Assembly (NCBI GenBank): GCA_021805985.1
Contig: JAJZDN010000020.1
Coordinates: 1 to 64,000, forward strand
Source of the DNA: Planctomycetota bacterium
GTDB taxonomy: Bacteria > Planctomycetota > Phycisphaerae > WQYP01
Reading direction: 5' to 3'
Length of the DNA: 64,000 nt
Shown piece after piece: positions 42,861 through 51,376 of the stretch; position 1 is the stretch's first letter, and each line of letters opens with the position of its first letter. The notes beneath the pieces are model-generated. The model was not told where the DNA came from. It did not search any database and was given only the letters and a program-made list of their open reading frames with translations. The position numbers were made by a program, and so were the translations under genes.

Positions 42861-44486
42861 TTAATTTTTAACTTTTGGAGTCCGAAGGGACGCCTTTTGT
42901 ACCGCCGCCAGGAGCGACTCCGCGCGGCCCGTGAGTTTTACATAGTACCATCCTGCCGCCGCACGGAAGCCGTCGCTGCGTCGTAAGCCATACAGCACAA
43001 TATTCCGCAAAACAGAAAGTTCAACCTTTTTGTTCTCACGGGCCAGTTCCATCGCCGCAAATTCGCGAATTTTACGCGAATCCCGCTTCAATAATTGTTT
43101 CCACAGCGGCTGAATTAATGTCGAAAAGTTCCTATTATGGCTCTGAATCATTCCTGCCAGGGCCGCTTCCACAATTCCCGCATTGGGAGAATCCAGATCG
43201 GCAGCTAATATTCCTCGTTCCGCTTTGCCATCGCTGTTGGCCAATATTGTCGCGGCGGCCACTGCTCGCCGAAAATCGGTATTCTGACCATCCCCTACGG
43301 CGGTGGCATAGCTAATCAAGCCTTTGATGACCATCAGGCGATGAGGCGTTGTTTTGTTATCTGCATAAGCTAACGCCCAGTTTAAGAAAATGGGTTGTCC
43401 CTGCTCAATGAGCGATAAAATCCCCGGCAGCGTATCTTTAGCTGATACGGCCGCCGCGGCCGTTCGGGCGATACCGGTTAAAAGCGGAGAATCCGTCTGT
43501 CGCAAAATGTGGACATCCGATAATGACAACCCCTTGGGATATTCGATAGCCAGCAAGCCTAATTCAATTTTATCAATAGTACCTTTAGCATCCTTCAGCA
43601 TTGCGGCGAGCAGTTTGGGGGCTATGGGATTATTCAATACCAGTAACGATTGCACTGCCCGACGGCGCAAAGACCACGGGCTTTTTTTTTCACGCGCAAT
43701 CTCAGCTGCCCACGGCGCGGCCGCCGTGATTTTCTGGGCCGCCACCCGGGCCAGAAGGGCATCTTTTAAGTCCAACAGCCGCGGCGCGGTGCGTGCCGCT
43801 AATTGCATCAGTACTTTAAGGCCGCGTTCCGCCTGTCCGGGTTGTTTGCATTGCAAGCGTGTCAATGCGGCGTAATAGCGTGTGGCATCCGTTTGACTTC
43901 CCGTAAGTGCGTCAAGCACCTTGATCACCTGTGCGGATTTTCCGCGATTAACTAATTCAGAAGCAGCCATGAGTTTTTGTGACGGTTCAATGGCTTTGCG
44001 AACTATTTCCATAAGTTGCGCCGAAGTAATGCGCCCAGATTGAATCATCACGGCCAATGACGGGCTGATTAACCGTGGAATGGGAATGGCCAGAAATTTT
44101 GAGACGTTAATAAGCCGCGCGTTTTTGCTTACGGCATTGGCATCCAGCAGGCCGATGAGTTGCAGTTCCGGCGACCGTGCATGGCTTACCGTCATAAAAA
44201 ACGGCTCCAATCCGGGATCATCCGTTGATTTCAGCGATCCTAAGACAATCGAACCTGTCATGCCCGGCACCAGAGCGGATTTGAATAGTTTTAACGTTTC
44301 ATTAAAAACCGGACCGCTCGTAGTTACCGCAGCATTCGTTGCCGGCGCCACCGGTTTTGCAGGAGCAACCACAGAAGCGGTAACCCCCTGCACCCCGGCA
44401 GCAGTCAATGCCCCCCCCGCCACCAACCCGCTGGCTGCAACTACCAACGCAGTAACAAAAGACATATAAGACCAATTTTTACCCAT
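42861..44486 (-). CDS. Secreted HEAT-like helical-repeat protein
   Basis: This 541-residue protein has an N-terminal signal-like helix (SYMSFVTALVVAASGLVAGGALTAAG). The remainder is Ala/Leu-rich, with repeated helical pairs (for example LLARVAAQKI, RAVQSLLVLNNPIAPKLLAAML, AALAGMIQSHN), consistent with HEAT or similar alpha-helical repeats. It has no catalytic motif. ATG 44486 has GCAGGAG about twelve bases upstream; an in-frame TTG at 44507 is also possible. Function unknown. Confidence 0.6.
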   Translation of the reverse strand: MGKNWSYMSFVTALVVAASGLVAGGALTAAGVQGVTASVVAPAKPVAPATNAAVTTSGPVFNETLKLFKSALVPGMTGSIVLGSLKSTDDPGLEPFFMTVSHARSPELQLIGLLDANAVSKNARLINVSKFLAIPIPRLISPSLAVMIQSGRITSAQLMEIVRKAIEPSQKLMAASELVNRGKSAQVIKVLDALTGSQTDATRYYAALTRLQCKQPGQAERGLKVLMQLAARTAPRLLDLKDALLARVAAQKITAAAPWAAEIAREKKSPWSLRRRAVQSLLVLNNPIAPKLLAAMLKDAKGTIDKIELGLLAIEYPKGLSLSDVHILRQTDSPLLTGIARTAAAAVSAKDTLPGILSLIEQGQPIFLNWALAYADNKTTPHRLMVIKGLISYATAVGDGQNTDFRRAVAAATILANSDGKAERGILAADLDSPNAGIVEAALAGMIQSHNRNFSTLIQPLWKQLLKRDSRKIREFAAMELARENKKVELSVLRNIVLYGLRRSDGFRAAAGWYYVKLTGRAESLLAAVQKASLRTPKVKN

Positions 44487-44895
44487 AGCCAAGCTGCGCT
44501 CCTGCAAAACCAGCCACCATGATAAGCGAAGCCGACAAAATGCAGAACGCTGTGGATGCCAGCAGGCTGCACTGCACCGAGACGGCCACCTGCCCCGGCC
44601 CAGTGTGACCGGCGACTCTTGCTTTGTTTTTCCGGAATATTGGCGAGCTTTATATCCCCGACTTTTCAGCAGGCCGCCGGCCGAGGCTCATGCCTTGTGT
44701 GCTACAACCAGAGGCCCTAATTGGGTTCCATGGCCTTGGCGGGGTAAATCCCGTAACTCCTGGCCGAGCAGCTGCGGGTCCTTGCATACGGCGAAATCCA
44801 CACCGGCTGAGGATCCGTAGGGTTTGTGCAATTGTCCGGTCGGTTATAGGCATCGGCGAAATTCCTTCCTTGGTTCTTGAATCAGGTGCGTAGAG
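44487..44895. other. Gap with no convincing gene
   Basis: This 409-base stretch lies between the helical-repeat gene and the PIN gene. On the minus strand one frame (44650-44853) is open but lacks a Shine-Dalgarno, and another frame reads a plausible protein tail of about 36 residues ending in a stop. It might be the relic of a gene, but I cannot name it. Confidence 0.35.
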
Positions 44896-45300
44896 CTACA
44901 CTTCGGCGATCCTTAATCTGCAATACTCTTGGGCCGCCTGATAATGACGGAGGTTATTGGTCATCAAGGGAATCTCATTGCGGATTGCAGCCGCTGCAAC
45001 CCAGGCATCGCCGGCGGACATCCTCCGGCCGCGTTTGTCACATTCGCCGGCTACGCGCGCCCAAGTCCACGCTAAATCCCGGTCGTAAGGAACAATGACA
45101 CATTGGCGAAATGAATATTCCAACATGTCGATTCGCGGTTGTTGCCAACCCCTGACAACGCTCCATTTGAAAAGCTCCGCTACGGTTTGAAATGAAAGCA
45201 CGATCTGACATCCCCGTAGAGATTCGGAAAAACGCTGTGCCTCCGGACTGCTCTTGAGGATGAAGCTGTATACATCGGTATCAACGGCCACTCGCGTCAT
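44896..45300 (-). CDS. PIN-domain protein, probable VapC-type toxin
   Basis: The 134-residue product has the acidic PIN residues in order: DTDVYSF near the N-terminus, AELFK, and AGDAWVAAAAI with a following MTNN. PIN toxins of the VapC kind are Mg-dependent ribonucleases that cut tRNA or rRNA. It starts at ATG 45300, overlapping by four bases the stop of the small gene upstream, the standard toxin-antitoxin order with antitoxin first. Confidence 0.75.
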   Translation of the reverse strand: MTRVAVDTDVYSFILKSSPEAQRFSESLRGCQIVLSFQTVAELFKWSVVRGWQQPRIDMLEYSFRQCVIVPYDRDLAWTWARVAGECDKRGRRMSAGDAWVAAAAIRNEIPLMTNNLRHYQAAQEYCRLRIAEV

Positions 45301-45659
45301 TGGGGACGCTCCATGTCCTGGGCGCGCCATTGGCGCAACGCGTCATCAAATCCATCGTCCCGGTGCTCCGCCGGCCAGATACCCCCGATGCCATCCAAGG
45401 CCGATTCTCCCGGAACATTCTGTGCGGCGGCGAGTTGATCGAGCGTGTGTGACTGCCAGAATCTGCAAGTTCTTTCGGATTGCTCGTTTCTTTGGGCGGT
45501 GATGTCCCACCACTGGATAACGATCGACTCGGCGTCCCTGCGGTGATGCACAGTGCGCTCGGCAGGAGCCCTCCCTGTATCCGTGTATGCGCTACTCAGA
45601 GGATTAAATAGAAAGCGCCCTGCAAGATCGAAGTGCGTCAGTATGTTAACTGTGGTCAT
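45297..45659 (-). CDS. Probable cognate antitoxin of the PIN toxin
   Basis: The 120-residue protein is hydrophilic. Its C-terminus (LDGIGGIWPAEHRDDGFDDALRQWRAQ) follows the pattern of antitoxin tails that wrap PIN toxins, with a conserved WP..D.F...WR. The N-terminus has no recognised DNA-binding fold. It overlaps the PIN gene by four bases and the TIGR04255 stop by one (TAATG), so the three are probably one transcript. The identification is by position and tail pattern. Confidence 0.5.
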   Translation of the reverse strand: MTTVNILTHFDLAGRFLFNPLSSAYTDTGRAPAERTVHHRRDAESIVIQWWDITAQRNEQSERTCRFWQSHTLDQLAAAQNVPGESALDGIGGIWPAEHRDDGFDDALRQWRAQDMERPQ

Positions 45660-46438
45660 TACGGCGTACCTCCGAGATCAAATTCCGGCTCCAACTGCTC
45701 TATGGTTTCCGGCTTTAGTATACCAAAAAACAGAGCGTGATTGAAACCATGCGCCTGATCAAGCAGCGATCCGAACCGGTCCCAAAAACTCTCCGAGCTT
45801 GCCGGAAAAATGGTATCAATATCAACGAGCAGGCCTTCAGCAGTCGTAAGTTCAGCCTGCACCCGCGCCGGGGCCAGCAGCGTGATGACATGAACAAAAT
45901 CACCCTCGGACAGTTGTGACGTTACCTGCAGCGGTGAACATCCAAGATTGTAGCCCCCCAAATTGAGCTGTCCCTCAAGCGGAGTTAAATAGTCCGGCCC
46001 GGTGGCGGGAACCAGGTCGACATATTTTAAGGAAAAACGCTCAATTGCGGCGATTAATCCCGTCTTCCGGACAACTTCCGCCAGGACCATAATCTCGGAT
46101 TTAAATTTCTCCCAACCTAAATACGGCTTCCGGCAGTTCACGGTAATGGCACGCGGCGCAATCTGAATGCTCAAGGCGGCCTTTTCGCCTGTTCCATCAA
46201 AGCGGAACATGGGGGTGTAGTTGAGTACAGGCTGGTGGACGCGGGCGGCCAAGGGGATGTCGGCGGGGGCCAACCGCACCGGCGTTCCAAAAGAACCGGC
46301 CATTTTGTCATATATAATTCCTGACAGGAGATTTTCAACCGTGTCAGCGCCGCTCTGAAAGCGCAATTCCCAAACCGCTTCAAGCAGCGGCTCTTTTGCA
46401 AGCCGTTTGGGAATTCGTTTTTCTTTCCGCAGCAGCAT
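45659..46438 (-). CDS. TIGR04255-family protein
   Basis: The 259-residue product begins with KRIPKRLAKEPLLEAVWELRFQSG, then YTPMFRFDG and FSLKYVDLVP. These are features I recall from the sporadically distributed TIGR04255 family, whose function is unknown. It is hydrophilic with mixed alpha/beta character and has no membrane segment. It lies upstream of the antitoxin-PIN pair and 120 bases downstream of the cyclase-like gene. The sporadic spread of the family and its neighbours suggest an accessory, perhaps defensive role. Confidence 0.7.
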   Translation of the reverse strand: MLLRKEKRIPKRLAKEPLLEAVWELRFQSGADTVENLLSGIIYDKMAGSFGTPVRLAPADIPLAARVHQPVLNYTPMFRFDGTGEKAALSIQIAPRAITVNCRKPYLGWEKFKSEIMVLAEVVRKTGLIAAIERFSLKYVDLVPATGPDYLTPLEGQLNLGGYNLGCSPLQVTSQLSEGDFVHVITLLAPARVQAELTTAEGLLVDIDTIFPASSESFWDRFGSLLDQAHGFNHALFFGILKPETIEQLEPEFDLGGTP

Positions 46439-46558
46439 GGGCAAATCCTGTTTCATGTTCAGACATGAGCATTCTAGCGAAACTTTGAGAACGTGCGAGT
46501 TCGGGCTGCCCGATGCAGGCCTGCCGGGATCAGCAGCTTGCGAGCGGGCAGAACCCAT

Positions 46559-47476
46559 TCACGGGCCTGGCCCGCCGAAACCGCGGCTTTCAAGGTAGGT
46601 CTTCAGCCATTGGAGTTTTTTGCGCACTCCTTGGTCAGATTCTGTCTGAAGTGCCCCGCGAACCCATTGGTATCCATGTCGGAAAAAATCGTGCGTTTTT
46701 TTGTGGTGGGGATTGTTGGCGTCTATTCCAGCGCGACCAAAAATGTTGGCAAAATCGACAGCACGTATGTCGCCGTTGACATCCGGGGCATAACCAGCTT
46801 TGCTGTTGAGCCTCATCAGCAAGTCCAATGACTGCCGTGCATTGTTGACCCAAGCTCCTTGGAATCTTCCGATGCCGTCCGCCGCTTCCTGCAGCAGCTT
46901 TACCGCGCGTAATCCGAGGTAGGCTCCCGGCGGCGAGTTGGGCATCGAAGCGAGTTGGCAGGCTGCGATGTATGCGGGGCCGGCGATATCTCCTTCTGAG
47001 ACGCGGCGCCTCCCCCGGTCTTGGCTCGGCGGTGTTGTTGTGCTGAAATATTCGCCGACGCTGCGAATGGCTTGTGCAACTCCAACGTCGATGCCCGCCC
47101 GGAAAATCACACCCTCAGCAAGCAACTCGGCCGCCAGTGGAATCATCCCCGTAAGGAGCATTGAAAGCGCCATGGGTTGCGGGTGACCGCGGCAATTTAT
47201 CACCTTAGACGCGACAACCATGCTGTCGGCGAAGCCAAAGGCAACGAAACCGCACTCGAGTGTCCCGGCCAGGCCGGGGTAATCTTCGTTCCGCTTTTCG
47301 AGACTGCGGTTGATGGCAGGCAACAGTTCTTTTGATATTTTCGTTCGAAACAGATCGATCTTGTCGCAAGTAACTTGCGGATTTTCCCATTTGGCCATTT
47401 CTCGCTGAATTCCCAGCAGGTCATAATACGCCACCACCCATTGCTCGTCGGAGTTGTTTTCGTGTTGATCGGCCAT
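46559..47476 (-). CDS. Nucleotide-cyclase-like protein (class III/Pycsar-like fold)
   Basis: The 305-residue protein has YYDLLG at residues 17-22, FGFADS at 80-85, FRAGIDVG at 125-132 and GDIAGPAYIAAC at 162-173. The order, an Asp in a YxDLLG motif, a second Asp in FxDS and a later R-x-G-I-x-x-G, matches the pattern of class III nucleotide cyclases, including the uridylate and cytidylate cyclases of Pycsar antiphage systems. The exact motifs of PycC are not all present, so product and activity cannot be told. Start ATG 47476 follows AAGGGAA. Confidence 0.42.
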   Translation of the reverse strand: MADQHENNSDEQWVVAYYDLLGIQREMAKWENPQVTCDKIDLFRTKISKELLPAINRSLEKRNEDYPGLAGTLECGFVAFGFADSMVVASKVINCRGHPQPMALSMLLTGMIPLAAELLAEGVIFRAGIDVGVAQAIRSVGEYFSTTTPPSQDRGRRRVSEGDIAGPAYIAACQLASMPNSPPGAYLGLRAVKLLQEAADGIGRFQGAWVNNARQSLDLLMRLNSKAGYAPDVNGDIRAVDFANIFGRAGIDANNPHHKKTHDFFRHGYQWVRGALQTESDQGVRKKLQWLKTYLESRGFGGPGP

Positions 47477-47624
47477 ACTATCAATTTCCCTTCGTCCCTT
47501 AATAACGTTCGAGAAACACTGGAGCGGGGCGACGCCGGGCTGCGCCCGGCAAGACTTACTTGCCCAGAACATCAGCCTTAATAAATTGTTTGATCCGACC
47601 ACGCTGCCCTACTTTTTTCCTATT

Positions 47625-47888
47625 CTATCCCAGCGTCTCCACCTTCACGACCCCGTTGCCGCGGGAATCGATAACTTTTACTGCCGCGCGTTTGTGCTTG
47701 CCTGCCAACGGTAAACGCAAAACCGGCGGTAAATGTGGGTTATACGCCTATTGGGCTTTAGGAATTGCGGGCACCACGCCCTCAGCGGCGATTTTGGCGG
47801 GCGGATTATTTTTGCGTTTGGCAGCATGGCGGTAATCAGACATCGCCGTCTGCGGTGCTGCAGTTTTGGAGCCGGTGCGTTTGGCCAT
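47625..47888 (-). pseudogene. Remnant of a type III-like DNA methyltransferase gene
   Basis: From ATG 47888 (with GGGAG upstream) the frame reads MAKRTGSK..MSDYRHAAKRKNNPPAKIAAEGVVPAIPKAQ and hits TAG at 47748-47750 where relatives, as I recall them, continue with a Tyr. The frame then resumes with AYNPHLPPVLR and runs directly into KHKRAAVKVIDSRGNGVVKV and a stop at 47625-47627. The first part matches the start of site-specific adenine methyltransferases and the last part their C-terminus, so the central catalytic part is deleted. Confidence 0.6.
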
Positions 47889-48000
47889 TGAGTAACTCCC
47901 GTACAATGTCGAACAAGGGGGATTGTAAGCTCGATGCGGCCCTGCTGGCCAGTGACCGTTTGGATTGAGGAGCCGGCTCCATTTAAATCGAGCCTACCCC

Positions 48001-48528
48001 ATGTTACCATTGCGATATGGAAAACGAAGATGGGAAAACCCAGTCGGTCCAACGGCACCCCCTGCTGCTGTGGATTCGCAAAATGTAGGGACGAGCGCCG
48101 ATAGTTTCAGCGTGTACGTGCAACATCGTGGGCAGCTTGAGGCCGCAAGACAGAGTTCCGCTGCCCTCTTCGACAAATATACGTTAGCGGGGGCGGGTGG
48201 CGCTGCGGTACTCTCGCTGAGCATTCTGGCCAAGGTCGGAGCCAAACCAAGCTGTGTTATTATCCTTCTGTTTTCGTGGTTATGCTTGGCGTGTTCCGCT
48301 GGCTCCGTTCTGTTGAACTTCCATCTGACCTGCCTGGCAAATGAGGATGCAATCGAAACTGCCGATAGGAGTATCAAGAAAAATTCCGCAGACTATCGGC
48401 GCATATACACCGAAGAAGCGTCGGTGCGGCGATGGGAGCGCCGAATCAAATGCCTGAATATTACCGCACTCGTGACACTGGCACTCGGAGTTTTGCTACT
48501 GCTGCTATTTGCAGGGGTTAATCTTTAG
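48001..48528 (+). CDS. Multi-pass membrane protein, possible effector
   Basis: The 175-residue product has three clear hydrophobic segments (about 63-80, 88-115 and 150-172 of the protein), with hydrophilic parts between. A central pattern (QHRGQLEAARQSSAALFDKYTLAGAGGAAVLSLSIL..) resembles small membrane proteins that are common in genomic islands. ATG 48001 is used; a TTG at 47965 is in frame. It is divergent from the methyltransferase relic and the cyclase-like gene. A membrane effector driven by a cyclic nucleotide is possible but is inference. Confidence 0.5.
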   Translation: MLPLRYGKRRWENPVGPTAPPAAVDSQNVGTSADSFSVYVQHRGQLEAARQSSAALFDKYTLAGAGGAAVLSLSILAKVGAKPSCVIILLFSWLCLACSAGSVLLNFHLTCLANEDAIETADRSIKKNSADYRRIYTEEASVRRWERRIKCLNITALVTLALGVLLLLLFAGVNL

Positions 48529-48552
48529 AGGTTCACTACCGACGGAGGAAAA

Positions 48553-48816
48553 ATGGCAAAAAACAAACAGCCGGCACAGCGGGGAGCACTTTCCGCCACT
48601 CCGGCACGCCCGCGAGTGGCCCGCAACGAAATATCGACGGCAGGGCCGAAGCCGCAAGCTGCGCAAACGGGGGCGCAATTGCAGCCGCAGCCGCAATCCT
48701 CCACCAGCGGTGCGGCGGCTCAGGGAGCAAAGCGCGACGTTGACGCGGGCGGACCCCAACGACGCCGATCTTTTCGGCGGGGGCTATGGCAGGCATCGGA
48801 GCGGCGGCGAATGTGA
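48553..48816 (+). CDS. Small basic Pro/Ala/Gln-rich protein
   Basis: The 87-residue protein is made almost wholly of Ala, Pro, Gln, Arg and Gly, with an Arg-rich tail (QRRRSFRRGLWQASERRRM). A GGAGGA Shine-Dalgarno lies four bases before ATG 48553, and the start is 24 bases after the membrane-protein stop, so it is the second gene of a two-gene operon. It is probably unstructured. No family recognised. Confidence 0.5.
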   Translation: MAKNKQPAQRGALSATPARPRVARNEISTAGPKPQAAQTGAQLQPQPQSSTSGAAAQGAKRDVDAGGPQRRRSFRRGLWQASERRRM

Positions 48817-49106
48817 ACCAGCCATGCTATCTTGGTGCCCTAACGCTTCACGATCCGCTCACGCACTCGCTAGCCTCCGCCGATCCGCTTGGCCGGCCCA
48901 CATGGGTTTATGTGCCCGTGCCGTCTACGGCGGCCAGACAAGCCGGTTCCATGATCGCCGAAGGCACCCTTTCCGTTGCGTATCGTGTAAAGCAGGGCTG
49001 GGCATGAAAACCCGATTTCGGGGAAGGGTTGGCAATTCGACCGTGGTACAATCCTTCGCGATGGCAATTGCTTAACCATTGCGGATGCTTTCGTTGGGGT
49101 GCTTTT

Positions 49107-49196
49107 ATGGTTACTTGGAACCCCAAACAGTATCTGAAGTTTGCGGACGAAAGATCGCGGCCCTGCCTGGATCTCATTGGGCGCATTGCGCTGCCA
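49107..49196 (+). pseudogene. 5' remnant of a trans-aconitate methyltransferase (tam) gene
   Basis: ATG 49107 begins a frame reading MVTWNPKQYLKFADERSRP and CLDLIGRIALP, which matches the N-terminus of Tam-type SAM methyltransferases as I recall it. After about 30 residues the similarity ends where the frame runs into the antisense end of the subtilase gene. The glycine-rich SAM motif that should follow is missing. It marks a deletion or insertion edge. Confidence 0.5.
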
Positions 49197-50979
49197 TTTT
49201 GCGTTTGCGCGGCAGCATGAACAGGCCCGAGCCGATGGCGAAGATGGCCAGGGTGGCGGGTTCCGGCACGGTTACGGGGTCGACAAAATTCCACGCCAGG
49301 GCGTATGTGTCGCTGGTGGAAATGGCGTTCACACCGCCCAACATTTCGACCGCGAGATCATACTGCCCGGGCGCTAAGGAATTTATGCCCAATGCCGGGT
49401 TGATATTAATTTGTTGTACGTTGTCTACCATGCTGGTGCTTGCAGCGACCTGCTGACCTGCCGAGTTCAATAAAAACAGCATCAGATGATTGATTCCGCT
49501 GGCATTATAGTTTTTGTTCCAGGTGAGTGTGGCGGTGACATCCCAACTGTTTTGGGAATTTCCGGTCAAATTAAAATCATAATTTTCCACCGCATTGCTG
49601 GAACTGGTGGCCGCGATGGTCGCGAGGTTCCACCCGGTGACCGTGGCTGGATTAGTCATGGAGGCCAACTCTGACACAGGGCCGGAAAAATTGGCGGTAG
49701 GCGCACTGGTAACACTGGGTAAAGCCGCGATGGATTGGGTCGTAGCAGATGAATAAGTGTGTTCGCCACCGGCCAGGTTTTCATAGGAATTATACGCATT
49801 GACCACACCGGAGCCATAGCGCGGATCCAGTGGCGTGGTGGCCGTGGTAGACACAGCATTATACGTATAGGTGCCGTTATTAACGGTATAAGAATTCGTC
49901 CAGCCGACGGGTTTGACGGCACCATTGAGCAGCAGTGCTTTGACCGTGCGGATATCGGTAGCGGCAGTGGTGTAGGCGGTGGCACCTTGGGCGGATATTG
50001 CAGAATCGCTGGAGCTTAGGCCGACGGGGCCGGATAGGTTCGTGCCCCGTCCTGCTTGTTCCAGGAGAGTGGCCACGCCCGAGACAATGGGGGCGGTGTA
50101 ACTGGTATAGGCACCCGGGGCGGTAATATCCGGCTTGGAGCGGCCGTCCCATGTGGGGCCAACCCACGAAGCCTCAGAGCCAGTGGACGGGCTGAAAACG
50201 CCGTTGGTCTCGGTGCCGGTATATGCCCCCACCGCAATTCCGTTATACATATCCGCCGGCGGATTAATGTAGCTCGCTGGAGTAGTGGCGGTGGTTTGGC
50301 CGTCGCCGATAGCCGTGACGTAAAGGGTGTTGTATTGAGCCGCGTAATTGTCCCACACCGCATCCAATTGCTGCGCGGTTCCTGAGGGGACTCCCGGATA
50401 CATAAAGCTCTGGTTGACCACCGAGGGTACGTTATTACTAAGGCCGCCGCTCGGGGGAGCATCATAGTAGATGTCGCTATAGTAGCCTTCTTCTGCGTAA
50501 ACAGTGACGCTCGATACTCCCGTAGAGACTCCACCCGATCCGTAGAATAGCGACGCCACGTAGGTCGCATGGCCGGATCCATACGACGGGTTATATGTAC
50601 CGGATGAGTTTCCGTACGCGTCGAAATACGTCACTTGGGGAACGGTCGCTCCGATACTCGCAAGGTTTGGCTCGAATTCATTCAGGCTCGTGCTGCTCAC
50701 GGATGCCTCTACCTGCGCGACAGCTACGCCCGCACCCGTAAGGGACGGAGCAAGCTGCTGCAACTGCGTAACGCCCACCTGTTGCAGAATGGAATCAGCA
50801 TTGGCCAGGCCGCCTCCGGCCGCAACACCTGCCGCCAGGATCAGGGCGCATGCAGCCCCGGCACCACCGCTAAGCGCTGGGGGCGACTGCGCGGCACAAA
50901 GGAAGTAATTCATATTTTCATGTATATGGCTACTTTTATCGGAACGGCAAAACTTCGGATCTCGCTTTTTAGCGCTCAT
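49174..50979 (-). CDS. S8-family (subtilisin-like) peptidase with PEP-CTERM sorting signal
   Basis: The 601-residue protein has an N-terminal hydrophobic signal (about 35-55), a subtilase region and a PEP-CTERM tail (VPEPATLAIFAIGSGLFMLPRKRK) that would be handled by an exosortase. His137 (GSGHATYVAS) and Ser293 (YTSYTAP) fit the catalytic pattern. The Asp position reads VAQVEAS (Glu91), and the oxyanion Asn region reads AIGDG. So the catalytic set looks altered. Start ATG 50979 has a GGAG Shine-Dalgarno. The tail is followed by seven residues (MAAQCAQ) encoded by what looks like sequence from a neighbouring pseudogene. Confidence 0.75.
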   Translation of the reverse strand: MSAKKRDPKFCRSDKSSHIHENMNYFLCAAQSPPALSGGAGAACALILAAGVAAGGGLANADSILQQVGVTQLQQLAPSLTGAGVAVAQVEASVSSTSLNEFEPNLASIGATVPQVTYFDAYGNSSGTYNPSYGSGHATYVASLFYGSGGVSTGVSSVTVYAEEGYYSDIYYDAPPSGGLSNNVPSVVNQSFMYPGVPSGTAQQLDAVWDNYAAQYNTLYVTAIGDGQTTATTPASYINPPADMYNGIAVGAYTGTETNGVFSPSTGSEASWVGPTWDGRSKPDITAPGAYTSYTAPIVSGVATLLEQAGRGTNLSGPVGLSSSDSAISAQGATAYTTAATDIRTVKALLLNGAVKPVGWTNSYTVNNGTYTYNAVSTTATTPLDPRYGSGVVNAYNSYENLAGGEHTYSSATTQSIAALPSVTSAPTANFSGPVSELASMTNPATVTGWNLATIAATSSSNAVENYDFNLTGNSQNSWDVTATLTWNKNYNASGINHLMLFLLNSAGQQVAASTSMVDNVQQININPALGINSLAPGQYDLAVEMLGGVNAISTSDTYALAWNFVDPVTVPEPATLAIFAIGSGLFMLPRKRKMAAQCAQ

Positions 50980-51347
50980 GGGAAGGCTCCTGTCTGCGGC
51001 ATACCACACAACTAACTCTGACGGCCCTAAGGTCAAGGGCCGTCGGCGAGTAACAACATTTCTTGCATCGACAAGACCACCACAAGTTATAAAATCAAAC
51101 CGCCCGATTAATTGTTATAGGGCAAGGGCAACCATCAAAACCTTATCGCATTTCGGATTACAGGGTGGCTGCGGATACAGGGATCCGTCGCCCGGCAGGC
51201 CCGGCATAACAGAGGTAATTATGAAATGATGATTCGCGAAACAAGTGTTTAAAAACGTCATTATCAGCCGATCCATAAAATTTTTTCGCATATAAGTCTA
51301 TTGAAAGCAAAGGTTTACGGTTCTTGTGAAAAAAACGCAAGTATTTC

Positions 51348-51376
51348 TTGACATGCCAGTCAAAATGTCGTACACT
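51348..51376 (+). promoter_or_regulatory. Strong sigma70-type promoter
   Basis: TTGACA at 51348-51353, a 17-base spacer and TACACT at 51371-51376 are close to the sigma70 consensus. It is about 360 bases upstream of ATG 51734, so the transcript would have a long leader. Confidence 0.6.

Noticed and set aside
44650-44853. Open frame on the minus strand between the PIN gene and the helical-repeat gene
   Set aside because: There is no Shine-Dalgarno, no recognisable fold and no coupling to a neighbour.
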